Source: Clostridiales bacterium UBA4717 (GTDB lineage: Bacteria > Bacillota > Clostridia > Oscillospirales > CAG-272). Taken from it: a stretch of DNA of 7,366 bases. Both the position numbers and the translations under genes were made by a program. The stretch's first letter is position 1. Each line of letters starts with the position of its first letter. The DNA lies in assembly GCA_002404395.1 (NCBI GenBank), contig DHJP01000110.1, forward strand, positions 6,378 to 13,743. Reading direction: 5' to 3'. Below are positions 1-5,129 of this stretch, piece by piece. The notes under the pieces were generated by a model that worked only from the letters and a program-made list of their open reading frames with translations, made no database searches and had not been told where the DNA came from.

Positions 1-785
1 TAATGCCTATGCTTTACGAGGGCAGACAGCATAAGCGTTCGACACGTGAATCGCTCGACTGCGCTATTGCGCTTCAGGAGCTTGCAAACATGGGTGTTGC
101 AAACTTTATCACGTTTGATGCTCATGACCCGAGAGTTCAGAATGCGATCCCGCTTAACGGCTTTGACAATGTGCGTGCGACCTATCAGATGATCAAGGCG
201 CTTGTGCGCAACTATCCCGATATTTCGCTTGAAAAGGACGATATTGTAATGATCTCGCCCGATGAAGGCGGTATGTCGCGTTGTATGTACTATTCATCCG
301 TGCTCGGCGTAGATCTCGGTATGTTCTACAAGCGCCGCAATTACACGGTTATCGTAAACGGCAAAAACCCGATCGAAGCACATGAATACCTCGGGCGCAG
401 TGTCGAAGGCAAGGATGTGGTAGTTGTTGACGATATGATCTCCTCCGGCGAGTCGATGCTCGACGTTGCGCTCCAGCTCAAGGAAAAGGGCGCAAAACGT
501 ATATTCGTATTTGCTACTTTCGGACTTTTCTGCAACGGACTTGAACTTTTTGATGAAGCGTATGCAAAGGGAACGATCGACAAAATATTTACTACCAACC
601 TTATTTACAGAACTCCCGAGCTGCTCACCAAGCCGTGGTATGCAGAGGTAAATATGTGTAAGTATGTGTCGTACATAATAGATACGCTCAATCACGATTA
701 TACTATAAGCAAGCTGCTCGATCCTGCCGCAAGGATCCATTCGCTTGTGGACAGGCACAAGGCAGCGCTTGCTTCCAAACAGTGA
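1..785 (+). CDS. prs: Ribose-phosphate pyrophosphokinase, 5'-truncated
   Basis: Makes PRPP from ribose 5-phosphate and ATP in the cytosol, feeding purine, pyrimidine, NAD, His and Trp synthesis. The frame is open to the left edge, so the apparent first Met (base 3) is internal: MPMLYEGRQHKRS aligns with the MPYARQDRR region near residue 90 of the E. coli enzyme, so the N-terminal part lies outside the window. Counting from that Met, visible landmarks are FDAHDP (38-43, the catalytic-region His), SPDEGG (85-90, pyrophosphate-loop region), YKRRNY (109-114, flexible-loop basic residues) and VVVVDDMISSGES (139-151, PRPP loop). The PRPP loop keeps the two Asp but has SSGES where classical enzymes have DTGGT. 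This and the longer C-terminal tail mark the divergent clostridial branch, not the 315-residue classical type. It ends in TGA and converges on the MATE gene. Confidence 0.9.
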   Translation, partial: MPMLYEGRQHKRSTRESLDCAIALQELANMGVANFITFDAHDPRVQNAIPLNGFDNVRATYQMIKALVRNYPDISLEKDDIVMISPDEGGMSRCMYYSSVLGVDLGMFYKRRNYTVIVNGKNPIEAHEYLGRSVEGKDVVVVDDMISSGESMLDVALQLKEKGAKRIFVFATFGLFCNGLELFDEAYAKGTIDKIFTTNLIYRTPELLTKPWYAEVNMCKYVSYIIDTLNHDYTISKLLDPAARIHSLVDRHKAALASKQ

Positions 786-833
786 TAAACTTTCGCCGAT
801 CAAAGACTGCGGCGAATGAATATGCTGAAACAG

Positions 834-871
834 ATGCCCCGAGACCGATGGAAAAATCGGTCTCGGGGCAT
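834..871. terminator. Bidirectional terminator hairpin between prs and the MATE gene
   Basis: A perfect 16-bp stem (834-849 with 856-871, containing GCCCCGAGACCGAT) closes a 6-nt GGAAAA loop between two convergent genes. Flanking T-runs are poor on both sides (TTCAAT on plus, CTGTTTC on minus), but the stem is very stable. A second, weaker stem (792-798 with 810-816, TTCGCCG/CGGCGAA) lies between it and the prs stop and may be part of the prs 3' end. Its position suggests it ends both transcripts. Confidence 0.8.
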
Positions 872-885
872 TTCAATATAGTGGT

Positions 886-2280
886 TTAAACGGCGCTTTC
901 GCGTACTGCCGAAGTGTCGTGTGCCGAAGAGCTGTGTGCGTAATATTCTTTCATTTCCGCAGGTATCCATATGCCGGAGAAGTACATTATAAGTGTATAG
1001 ATACACTCAACGAGCCAGGATATTGCCCAACCGATGTACACGCCGTTCATTCCGAAGCTTTTTACCGCAAAATATGTTGCGATGATGCGTGATGCCGAGC
1101 CGATAAGGGTGGCTGAGACCAAAAGCTTCATAGCCGCGACTCCGCGGTAGAATGAATGGAACAGATTGTTTATAAAGTTAAGTAATACGAACGGCATACA
1201 GTAGCGGGCAAATATGATCGCCATTTCAAGCGCTTCTCCGGTAAAACCTGACGGCAGGAAGAAAGCGCAGAATTCACGTGCAAAGATCACTGTCAGTGCA
1301 AGCGAAGGCAGTGTAAACGCGAGTCCCTGAATTACCCCGACCTTGAGTCCGCGCTTAATATTTTGGTATTTCTTGGCGCCGAGACTTTGGGCGGTGTAGT
1401 TACTCAGCGTTTTTGCCGAGTTCTGATATATTGTAGCGGTTACGTCATATACCTTAAGATTTATAATATATGCGGCGGAAGCGGCACTGCTTATTCCGTT
1501 TACCATCGGTGATATGACGACCGAAGCAAAATACATCAGCATTTGCTGCAGCATTGCCGGGAATGAATATTTCGGAGAGCTGTTGAGACTTTTAAGGTCA
1601 AATTTGATACGGTATTTTCCGACGCCCATTTTGTGAAAACAGCGGTTTATTTCGACTATGTAAAGAATGTCTACCACAATTGCGGAAAAAACGGTTGATA
1701 AGGCGATCCCGCCGACTCCGAGGTTAAGCACCTTGACCGCAAACAGATTTCCGCCGATATGCAAAGCGGTTGAAACGATCGACATGAACAGCGGATACGA
1801 ACCGCTTCCGAAGGCATTCATAATATATAGACCATTTGACATCATCAGTAAGAATACAGAGCCGAGCATATAGATCGAAAAGTATTCGGCGGCGGCATCA
1901 TATATGGAGGGATCGACTTTTAGCAATGAGAACAGCGGATCTTTGAAGCAGACTGCCAACAATCCAAAGACTATTATTGCCGCTGCAAGCAAGGTGTAGT
2001 TTACGCATATTGCCGTTTTCAGTCTTTCATACTCCTTTGCGCCGAACAGTCGGGCGATATAAATGGAAAATCCGACGCCGTATCCCCAGAATATCGAGGA
2101 AAAGAATTGGATAAACGCCGAGGTAGAACCGATCGCGGAAAGTCCGTCCGCGCTCAGTATCTTTCCGGCAATGATCGTGTCGATTATGCTGTACGCCTGC
2201 GAGAGAAAGCCGGCAAGTATCAGCGGTATGGCAAAAAACAAAAATGATTTGTATATATTGCCTTCGGTCAAGTCTTTCAT
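886..2280 (-). CDS. MATE-family efflux transporter
   Basis: A 464-residue integral membrane protein of the multidrug and toxic compound extrusion family, which exports cationic drugs or metabolites in exchange for Na+ or H+. The N terminus MKDLTEGNIYKSFLFFAIP is the classic opening of Firmicutes members. TM1 carries FAIPLILAGFLSQAYSIID with the family Pro (19) and Asp (34). The two halves repeat the pattern: ARLFGAKEY (76-84) in the first is echoed by AQSLGAKKY (297-305) in the second, as expected for the 6+6 helix internal duplication. Hydrophobic segments give about 12 helices, and the length is usual for the family. The start is supported by GGAGC six bases upstream (2287-2291 on the plus strand). 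The gene is divergent from a DeoR-type regulator and shares its promoter region, which hints at control by that regulator. The substrate cannot be predicted. Confidence 0.92.
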   Translation of the reverse strand: MKDLTEGNIYKSFLFFAIPLILAGFLSQAYSIIDTIIAGKILSADGLSAIGSTSAFIQFFSSIFWGYGVGFSIYIARLFGAKEYERLKTAICVNYTLLAAAIIVFGLLAVCFKDPLFSLLKVDPSIYDAAAEYFSIYMLGSVFLLMMSNGLYIMNAFGSGSYPLFMSIVSTALHIGGNLFAVKVLNLGVGGIALSTVFSAIVVDILYIVEINRCFHKMGVGKYRIKFDLKSLNSSPKYSFPAMLQQMLMYFASVVISPMVNGISSAASAAYIINLKVYDVTATIYQNSAKTLSNYTAQSLGAKKYQNIKRGLKVGVIQGLAFTLPSLALTVIFAREFCAFFLPSGFTGEALEMAIIFARYCMPFVLLNFINNLFHSFYRGVAAMKLLVSATLIGSASRIIATYFAVKSFGMNGVYIGWAISWLVECIYTLIMYFSGIWIPAEMKEYYAHSSSAHDTSAVRESAV

Positions 2281-2316
2281 AAGTTTGCTCCGATCAAAAT
2301 TTTTGTTGCTTTGCTA

Positions 2317-2345
2317 TTGACCTTTGGGTCCAAAGCAAGTATAAT
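2317..2345 (+). promoter_or_regulatory. Sigma-A promoter of the DeoR-family gene
   Basis: TTGACC (-35, 2317-2322), an exact 17-bp spacer and a perfect TATAAT (-10, 2340-2345). The predicted start near 2352 gives a leader of about 112 nt before the regulator ATG. The spacer contains the palindrome described at 2322-2335. Inferred from consensus match only. Confidence 0.7.
2322..2335. promoter_or_regulatory. Palindromic candidate operator
   Basis: CTTTGG-GT-CCAAAG is a perfect 6-bp inverted repeat with a 2-bp centre. An overlapping dyad, GACC-TTTG-GGTC, spans 2319-2330. It occupies the spacer of the plus promoter and lies at about +5 to +18 of the minus (MATE) transcript, so a protein bound here would block both. 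The binding protein is unknown; the neighbouring DeoR-family protein is one candidate. Confidence 0.45.
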
Positions 2346-2346
2346 C

Positions 2347-2375
2347 ATTATAAGCCTTTTGTCAACATTTTGCAA
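2347..2375 (-). promoter_or_regulatory. Sigma-A promoter of the MATE gene
   Basis: On the minus strand, TTGCAA (-35, 2370-2375), a 17-bp spacer and a perfect TATAAT (-10, 2347-2352), with a predicted start near 2340. The same TTGCAA-17-TATAAT pattern recurs at the S10 operon promoter, which supports both calls. Its -10 box is separated by one base from the -10 of the opposing promoter. Confidence 0.7.
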
Positions 2376-2397
2376 TATCGGCTGAAACAATGGAAAA

Positions 2398-2414
2398 TTA
2401 TCAACTTTTATCAA
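2398..2414. repeat. TTATCAA tandem repeats, candidate operator
   Basis: TTATCAA occurs at 2398-2404 and again at 2408-2414, an offset of exactly 10 bp, so both copies face the same side of the helix. They sit in the leader of the DeoR-family gene and 58-74 bp upstream of the MATE start. DeoR/GlpR-type proteins commonly bind short direct repeats spaced about one helical turn apart; the B. subtilis IolR site also carries a YCAA core. Assignment to this regulator is inference. Confidence 0.4.
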
Positions 2415-2417
2415 TTT

Positions 2418-2435
2418 GCGGCAAACTTAAGCCGC
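2418..2435 (+). other. Small hairpin in the regulator leader
   Basis: GCGGC (2418-2422) pairs with GCCGC (2431-2435) around an 8-nt loop, 11 bases before the AAAGGAGG ribosome binding site (2447-2454). It has no T-run, so it is not a terminator. It may only modulate translation or be incidental. Confidence 0.3.
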
Positions 2436-2463
2436 GATCGGTAAATAAAGGAGGCGCAGAAGA

Positions 2464-3207
2464 ATGTACGGCAGAGAGCGCACTGATCGGATACTTGAAA
2501 TACTTAAGGAAAACGGATATGTGACGGTGAAATATCTGACAGAAAAGCTGCACTACAGCAATGCTACGATCAACAGAGACCTGAATCTTCTTGAAAGCCG
2601 AAAGCTTGTAGTGAGGAGCTACGGTGGAGTGGAGCTGGTCGAAAACCGAGCGGTTCCGCTTGAATTCAGATATCATAAAATGAAGATCGCAAAAAATCAC
2701 ATAGCGAAACGCGCGGCGGATTTTATTAAGCCCGGAGATACTGTTTTTATCGGAGGTTCGACGACTGCCGAGGGAATAGGTAAGTTTCTGACCGAAACGG
2801 CGGATGTGACGGTAGTGACGAATGATATGTCTCTTGTGGCGTATCTGAGCGAGCATGGAGTAAAGGTGATCTGCACGGGAGGGGAAGTGACTGAGATCCC
2901 GACTATGCTCGGAGGAGAATGCGCGGTCGTTACGGCGATGAAGTTCAGATTTGACGGTATGTTCTTTGCAACCGGCGGCATTTCGGAGGATGGAATGATC
3001 GGCGGCTCGCGTACATATTTTTTGCTTTATGAGACGGTCAAACGCAATTCCGAACGGGTTTTTTATCTTACCGACCACACCAAGCTGAATGTTGAGTGCG
3101 AATACGTTCAATGCGATCTGAGCGAAGTGGACGCGGTAATTTCGGACTACAGATTTGATGACGCAGTCAAGAAAAAGTACCCGAATACTGAATTTTGCGA
3201 GATATAA
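2464..3207 (+). CDS. DeoR/GlpR-family transcriptional regulator
   Basis: A 247-residue repressor-type protein, the usual length for the family. Residues 5-56 form the winged helix-turn-helix: RTDRILEILKENGYVTVKYL, then the recognition helix SNATINRDLNLLE and the wing RSYGGVEL, matching the DeoR signature. Residues 75-230 form the DeoRC sugar-phosphate sensor, a Rossmann-like fold related to ribose-5-phosphate isomerase: GDTVFIGGSTTAEGI (91-105), VVTNDMSLVAYL (117-128), TGGEVTEIPTMLGG (138-151), FFATGGISEDGM (167-178) and YLTDHTKLN (201-209) correspond to DSGTT, TN, GG, GADGI and ADSSKF in characterised members. The loop has GGST in place of DSGT, so effector binding may differ. The start is fixed by AAAGGAGG nine bases upstream. 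No sugar genes are adjacent; the divergent MATE gene is the obvious target, with autoregulation likely. Confidence 0.9.
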   Translation: MYGRERTDRILEILKENGYVTVKYLTEKLHYSNATINRDLNLLESRKLVVRSYGGVELVENRAVPLEFRYHKMKIAKNHIAKRAADFIKPGDTVFIGGSTTAEGIGKFLTETADVTVVTNDMSLVAYLSEHGVKVICTGGEVTEIPTMLGGECAVVTAMKFRFDGMFFATGGISEDGMIGGSRTYFLLYETVKRNSERVFYLTDHTKLNVECEYVQCDLSEVDAVISDYRFDDAVKKKYPNTEFCEI

Positions 3208-3210
3208 ATA

Positions 3211-3252
3211 AGTAAGGACTCACAAAAATCAATGTTTTCGTGAGTCCTTACT
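3211..3252. terminator. Bidirectional terminator between regulator and membrane-protein genes
   Basis: A perfect 13-bp stem, AGTAAGGACTCAC (3211-3223) with GTGAGTCCTTACT (3240-3252), starts three bases after the regulator stop and ends 19 bases from the stop of the converging gene. A loop A-run (3224-3227) and T-run (3235-3238) can extend it. The plus side lacks a T-run; the minus side is followed by TATTTATATC. It probably ends both transcripts. Confidence 0.8.
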
Positions 3253-3271
3253 GCATACAAAATAATATGTA

Positions 3272-4132
3272 TCAATTGTTTTTGATAAATTCGGTCGGGT
3301 CTTCTTCATACTCCGCGTTGCCTCGGTCAGTCCTGCAAAGCGTAAAGAGCCGCATAAAGGCGTATATTGCAAACGCAAGTTCAAGCGCATATATTATCGG
3401 ACGGTCGGTAGCACCTTGCGCGGGCATGAGCTTTGGGAATAACGATCCGGATAAAAGATATACCGCGAGGTTCGGAATCGAGGAAACGGCCAGCAGACTT
3501 CCGGCAACTGCGGCGGAGGGTATATATATTTTTGCGTTTCCGCCTACTGCATTCCGCATCTCCGCGAGCAGGAAAAACATGACCGCTACATATGCAAGCT
3601 GATTATAATAGCGGTTCGGGCAGGATATAAGTATTGTGCTATCAAAATAAAGCTCGACAAGCAGAGACACGTTTAAAAGCATAGGAAAGATCGCCAAAAG
3701 CGCAAAGACTCCGCGCCGTCTTTCGCCGGCAAAAATTCCGGCAACATAATAAAAGCCGGAGAGTATACCCGAGGCGGCGATAACTATAAGCGCGATCGTA
3801 TAGCTCTTCTTGAGCATCATATCAAGTATCAGAAAAGCAGAGACCGCAAAGCACATAAAGCCGACGAATGCCGAGGCGATAACGTCGATACGCGTTCCTG
3901 ACGACTTATAAGTAAATGGCCTCTTTTTTTGAATAAAATATCCGGTTACGGAAAATACTGCTATAAGCAATGCACTGGACACTGTAAGCACTGTCGGAAG
4001 CAATGCGTCCCGCACATATACACCGGTGTAAGCCTCTGTGTAAAACAGTGATACGAAGATTCGCAATATGGTGACAGCGACAGCGGAAAGCAACGCGGCA
4101 AGCGCATAACCGCGATATGAGCGTTTATTCAT
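3272..4132 (-). CDS. Hypothetical polytopic membrane protein
   Basis: Not recognised. The 286-residue protein is almost entirely hydrophobic, with about eight predicted membrane helices near residues 9-31, 43-66, 84-105, 111-135, 142-162, 176-193, 203-228 and 247-265. The start is short and basic (MNKRSYRG), and the tail is hydrophilic and acidic (about 267-286, with EYEEDPTE). Short basic loops (QKKRPF at 68-73, GERRRG at 136-141) suggest cytoplasmic sides by the positive-inside rule. A CPNRYYNQ segment before helix 6 and the MFFLLAEMRNAVG stretch in it look like the most constrained parts and resemble uncharacterised clostridial membrane proteins. No transporter, enzyme or sensor motif is visible. 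The start is supported by AGGAAGGAA eight bases upstream (4141-4149 on the plus strand). It is a single-gene unit, convergent with the regulator and divergent from the S10 operon; no strong promoter was found. Confidence 0.75.
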   Translation of the reverse strand: MNKRSYRGYALAALLSAVAVTILRIFVSLFYTEAYTGVYVRDALLPTVLTVSSALLIAVFSVTGYFIQKKRPFTYKSSGTRIDVIASAFVGFMCFAVSAFLILDMMLKKSYTIALIVIAASGILSGFYYVAGIFAGERRRGVFALLAIFPMLLNVSLLVELYFDSTILISCPNRYYNQLAYVAVMFFLLAEMRNAVGGNAKIYIPSAAVAGSLLAVSSIPNLAVYLLSGSLFPKLMPAQGATDRPIIYALELAFAIYAFMRLFTLCRTDRGNAEYEEDPTEFIKNN

Positions 4133-4234
4133 TGTATGATTTCCTTCCTATAATTTATATATAGACGGTACGCGGAAATGCACGCCGCACAACCGACATT
4201 TGAAGCAGCAAAATATATGATACATTTCGGTTCG

Positions 4235-4266
4235 TAATTCATATTTTAAACCGAAAATATGAATTA
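4235..4266. repeat. Perfect 13-bp AT-rich inverted repeat
   Basis: TAATTCATATTTT (4235-4247) is perfectly complementary to AAAATATGAATTA (4254-4266) around the 6-nt loop AAACCG. Part of its right arm can instead pair with an upstream segment: TTTCGGTT (4225-4232) with AACCGAAA (4249-4256). The two foldings exclude each other. No T-run follows, so it is not a standard terminator; an operator or regulatory RNA element is possible. Confidence 0.5.
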
Positions 4267-4354
4267 TTTGCTAACAAATTGCTTAAAAAGTAAAAAAGTC
4301 AAATATTATAGGCAATATGCACAAAAAACTTTCAAAAACTTTAGTGAAAATTTT

Positions 4355-4377
4355 ATCATTATCGGCGATGATTTTTT
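4355..4377 (+). terminator. Weak terminator-like hairpin with T6
   Basis: ATCATT (4355-4360) pairs with GATGAT (4367-4372, including one T-G pair) around ATCGGC and is followed directly by T through 4377. The stem is AT-rich and weak. No plus-strand gene lies upstream within the intergenic region, so it would only stop antisense or small-RNA transcription before the S10 promoter. Confidence 0.3.
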
Positions 4378-4386
4378 AGAAAATTC

Positions 4387-4415
4387 TTGCAATCGAAAAA
4401 AAAATGTTGTATAAT
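4387..4415 (+). promoter_or_regulatory. Promoter of the S10 ribosomal protein operon
   Basis: TTGCAA (-35, 4387-4392), a 17-bp spacer containing a run of nine A, and a perfect TATAAT (-10, 4410-4415) followed by an A/T-rich discriminator. Transcription should start near 4422. Strong promoters of this kind, with A-rich upstream DNA, are expected for r-protein operons. Confidence 0.85.
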
Positions 4416-4421
4416 AAAAAA

Positions 4422-4699
4422 GCTTGATGTGCGATGAAGCGAAAGGTGGCTGCAAATTCGGACGAAATTGTCCGCTTTGCAGGGAATTTTCGTGGAGTAT
4501 GTCCGATATTTTAACCGGGCGAAATTGGGTGGCACATTCGGGAGTTTATCCGACCGAGGGTCGGGGCACGTTTTCGTGCGCCGGCTTTTTAAAAGGAAAC
4601 GGATGAAACGCCCGGAAAGGTGTTACGAAGAAAACGCCCTCGTTTAAAAGATCGGCCGGCATTGTCCGGCAACCGAATATTTTAAAGGAGGAACAAACC
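4422..4699 (+). ncRNA. Structured 5' leader of the S10 operon, candidate r-protein-responsive RNA
   Basis: About 278 nt lie between the predicted transcription start and the rpsJ ATG, and complementary segments fill most of it. Helix A: CTGCAAA (4450-4456) with TTTGCAG (4476-4482), continued by CGGAC (4459-4463) with GTCCG (4470-4474). A long-range helix: CCGGGC (4515-4520) with GCCCGG (4610-4615). Nested inside it, GTTTATCCG (4544-4552) pairs with 4600-4609 with one bulged G. At the tip is a terminator-like hairpin (4559-4586) with a U-run. Downstream are GGTGTT (4619-4624) with AACGCC (4633-4638) and GCCGG (4655-4659) with CCGGC (4666-4670), the last ending 13 nt before the AAAGGAGG site (4684-4691). 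Clostridial rpsJ leaders have been proposed as r-protein-binding RNAs; membership of this one needs a covariance-model match. In E. coli, L4 controls this operon through its leader, but conservation of that mechanism here is inference. Confidence 0.65.
4559..4590 (+). terminator. Attenuator-like terminator inside the rpsJ leader
   Basis: GGTCGG (4559-4564) pairs with CCGGCT (4581-4586, with G-U pairs), there is one G/G mismatch, and GCACG (4566-4570) pairs with CGTGC (4575-4579) around a TTTT loop. T follows to 4590. It lies about 140-165 nt after the predicted start and 110 nt before rpsJ, with no gene to terminate, so regulated read-through is the natural explanation. A competing hairpin, CCGACC (4550-4555) with GGTCGG (4559-4564), would remove its lower stem. 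Folding is by eye. Confidence 0.6.
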
Positions 4700-5011
4700 A
4701 TGGCAGCAAAGGAGAAAATCAGAGTTCGTCTCAAGAGCTACGATCACTCCCTTATCGACCAGGCGTCAAAGAAGATCGTTGACGCTGCGAAGGCGGGCGG
4801 CGCGGAAGTATCCGGTCCGGTTCCGCTTCCGACCGAAAAGGAGATCATCACGATCCTGCGCGCGGTCCACAAGTACAAGGACAGCCGCGAGCAGTTCGAG
4901 CTCAGAACTCACAAGAGACTCATTGACATTCTCAAGCCCAACCAGAAGGTCGTCGATGCGCTTACGTCGCTCGAGCTTCCGGCAGGCGTTGAGATCGACA
5001 TCAAGCTCTGA
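4700..5011 (+). CDS. rpsJ: Small subunit ribosomal protein S10 (uS10)
   Basis: A 103-residue protein of the normal length for S10, a component of the 30S head that contacts 16S rRNA. It also acts as NusE, the partner of NusB in transcription antitermination. Diagnostic stretches are [20 protein letters not shown] (6-25), [20 protein letters not shown] (39-58) and the [16 protein letters not shown] segment (62-77), which covers the extended loop that reaches the ribosome core. [11 protein letters not shown] closes the last beta strand. AAAGGAGG lies eight bases upstream. It is the first gene of the operon, directly after the structured leader. A small hairpin (GCTCT 5005-5009 with AGAGC 5015-5019) overlaps its TGA stop. 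Its codons are more GC-rich than those of the rest of the window. The NusE role is known for the family, not shown here. Confidence 0.98.
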   Translation: MAAKEKIRVRLKSYDHSLIDQASKKIVDAAKAGGAEVSGPVPLPTEKEIITILRAVHKYKDSREQFELRTHKRLIDILKPNQKVVDALTSLELPAGVEIDIKL

Positions 5012-5129
5012 GAAAGAGCAAAGCCCCAAAGCTCCGCCGCGTACCGATAAACTGCGGCGAAGGTCAAGTTGGCGTTAACGGCGAGTCCGGAATTCAAGGC
5101 GTCAACCAATAACCTAAGGAGGAAGAAAA
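5012..5129 (+). other. Structured rpsJ-rplC spacer
   Basis: The 118-nt gap is long for this operon, whose other gaps here are 20, -1 and 17 nt. It holds two hairpins: CGCCGC (5035-5040) with GCGGCG (5054-5059), and GTTGGCGTT (5068-5076) with GGCGTCAAC (5098-5106), a 9-bp helix with three G-U pairs. No T-run follows either, and no promoter was seen. The strong rplC ribosome binding site TAAGGAGG (5115-5122) comes 8 nt after the second hairpin. Confidence 0.5.

Larger units (their letters stand above)
4133..4386. other. AT-rich intergenic region before the S10 operon
   Basis: No gene is seen here. After the minus-strand gene start the sequence becomes AT-rich from about 4200. It contains an inverted repeat (4235-4266), runs of A spaced roughly one helical turn apart (4323-4328, 4334-4338, 4347-4350) and a small hairpin followed by six T. 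The A-tracts lie about 70-100 bp upstream of the predicted S10 start, where they could curve DNA or act as a distal UP element. Confidence 0.5.

Noticed and set aside
3..5. ATG at the left edge as the true start of Prs
   Set aside because: The frame is open to the edge, no ribosome binding site can be seen, and alignment places this Met well inside the family's N-terminal domain.
294..803. Long minus-strand ORF opposite prs
   Set aside because: Antisense shadow of a clearly conserved gene, with no ribosome binding site or family likeness.
2342..2366. Alternative MATE promoter using TTGACA with ATACTT
   Set aside because: The -35 is perfect but the -10 is poor. TTGCAA-17-TATAAT on the same strand fits better and matches the S10 promoter.
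2390..2524. A 44-codon upstream ORF overlapping the start of the DeoR-family gene
   Set aside because: No ribosome binding site precedes its ATG, and it runs into the regulator gene in another frame. The AAAGGAGG site serves the regulator.
2401..3111. A 236-codon minus-strand ORF opposite the regulator
   Set aside because: Shadow frame of the DeoR-family gene. Its protein is rich in His, Arg and Ser with no domain pattern.
4133..4200. Promoter for the minus-strand membrane protein using TATATA/TATAAA near 4150-4165
   Set aside because: No -35 box at an acceptable distance could be found, so it is not reported as a feature.
4525..4545. GGGTGGCAC in the rpsJ leader resembling the start of a T-box motif
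   Set aside because: The conserved continuation ACCGCG is missing, no specifier-loop stem is evident, and r-protein operons are not T-box targets.
4424..4606. A 60-codon leader ORF with four Cys near its start
   Set aside because: It starts with TTG within a few bases of the predicted transcription start, has no ribosome binding site, and overlaps the paired helices of the leader.
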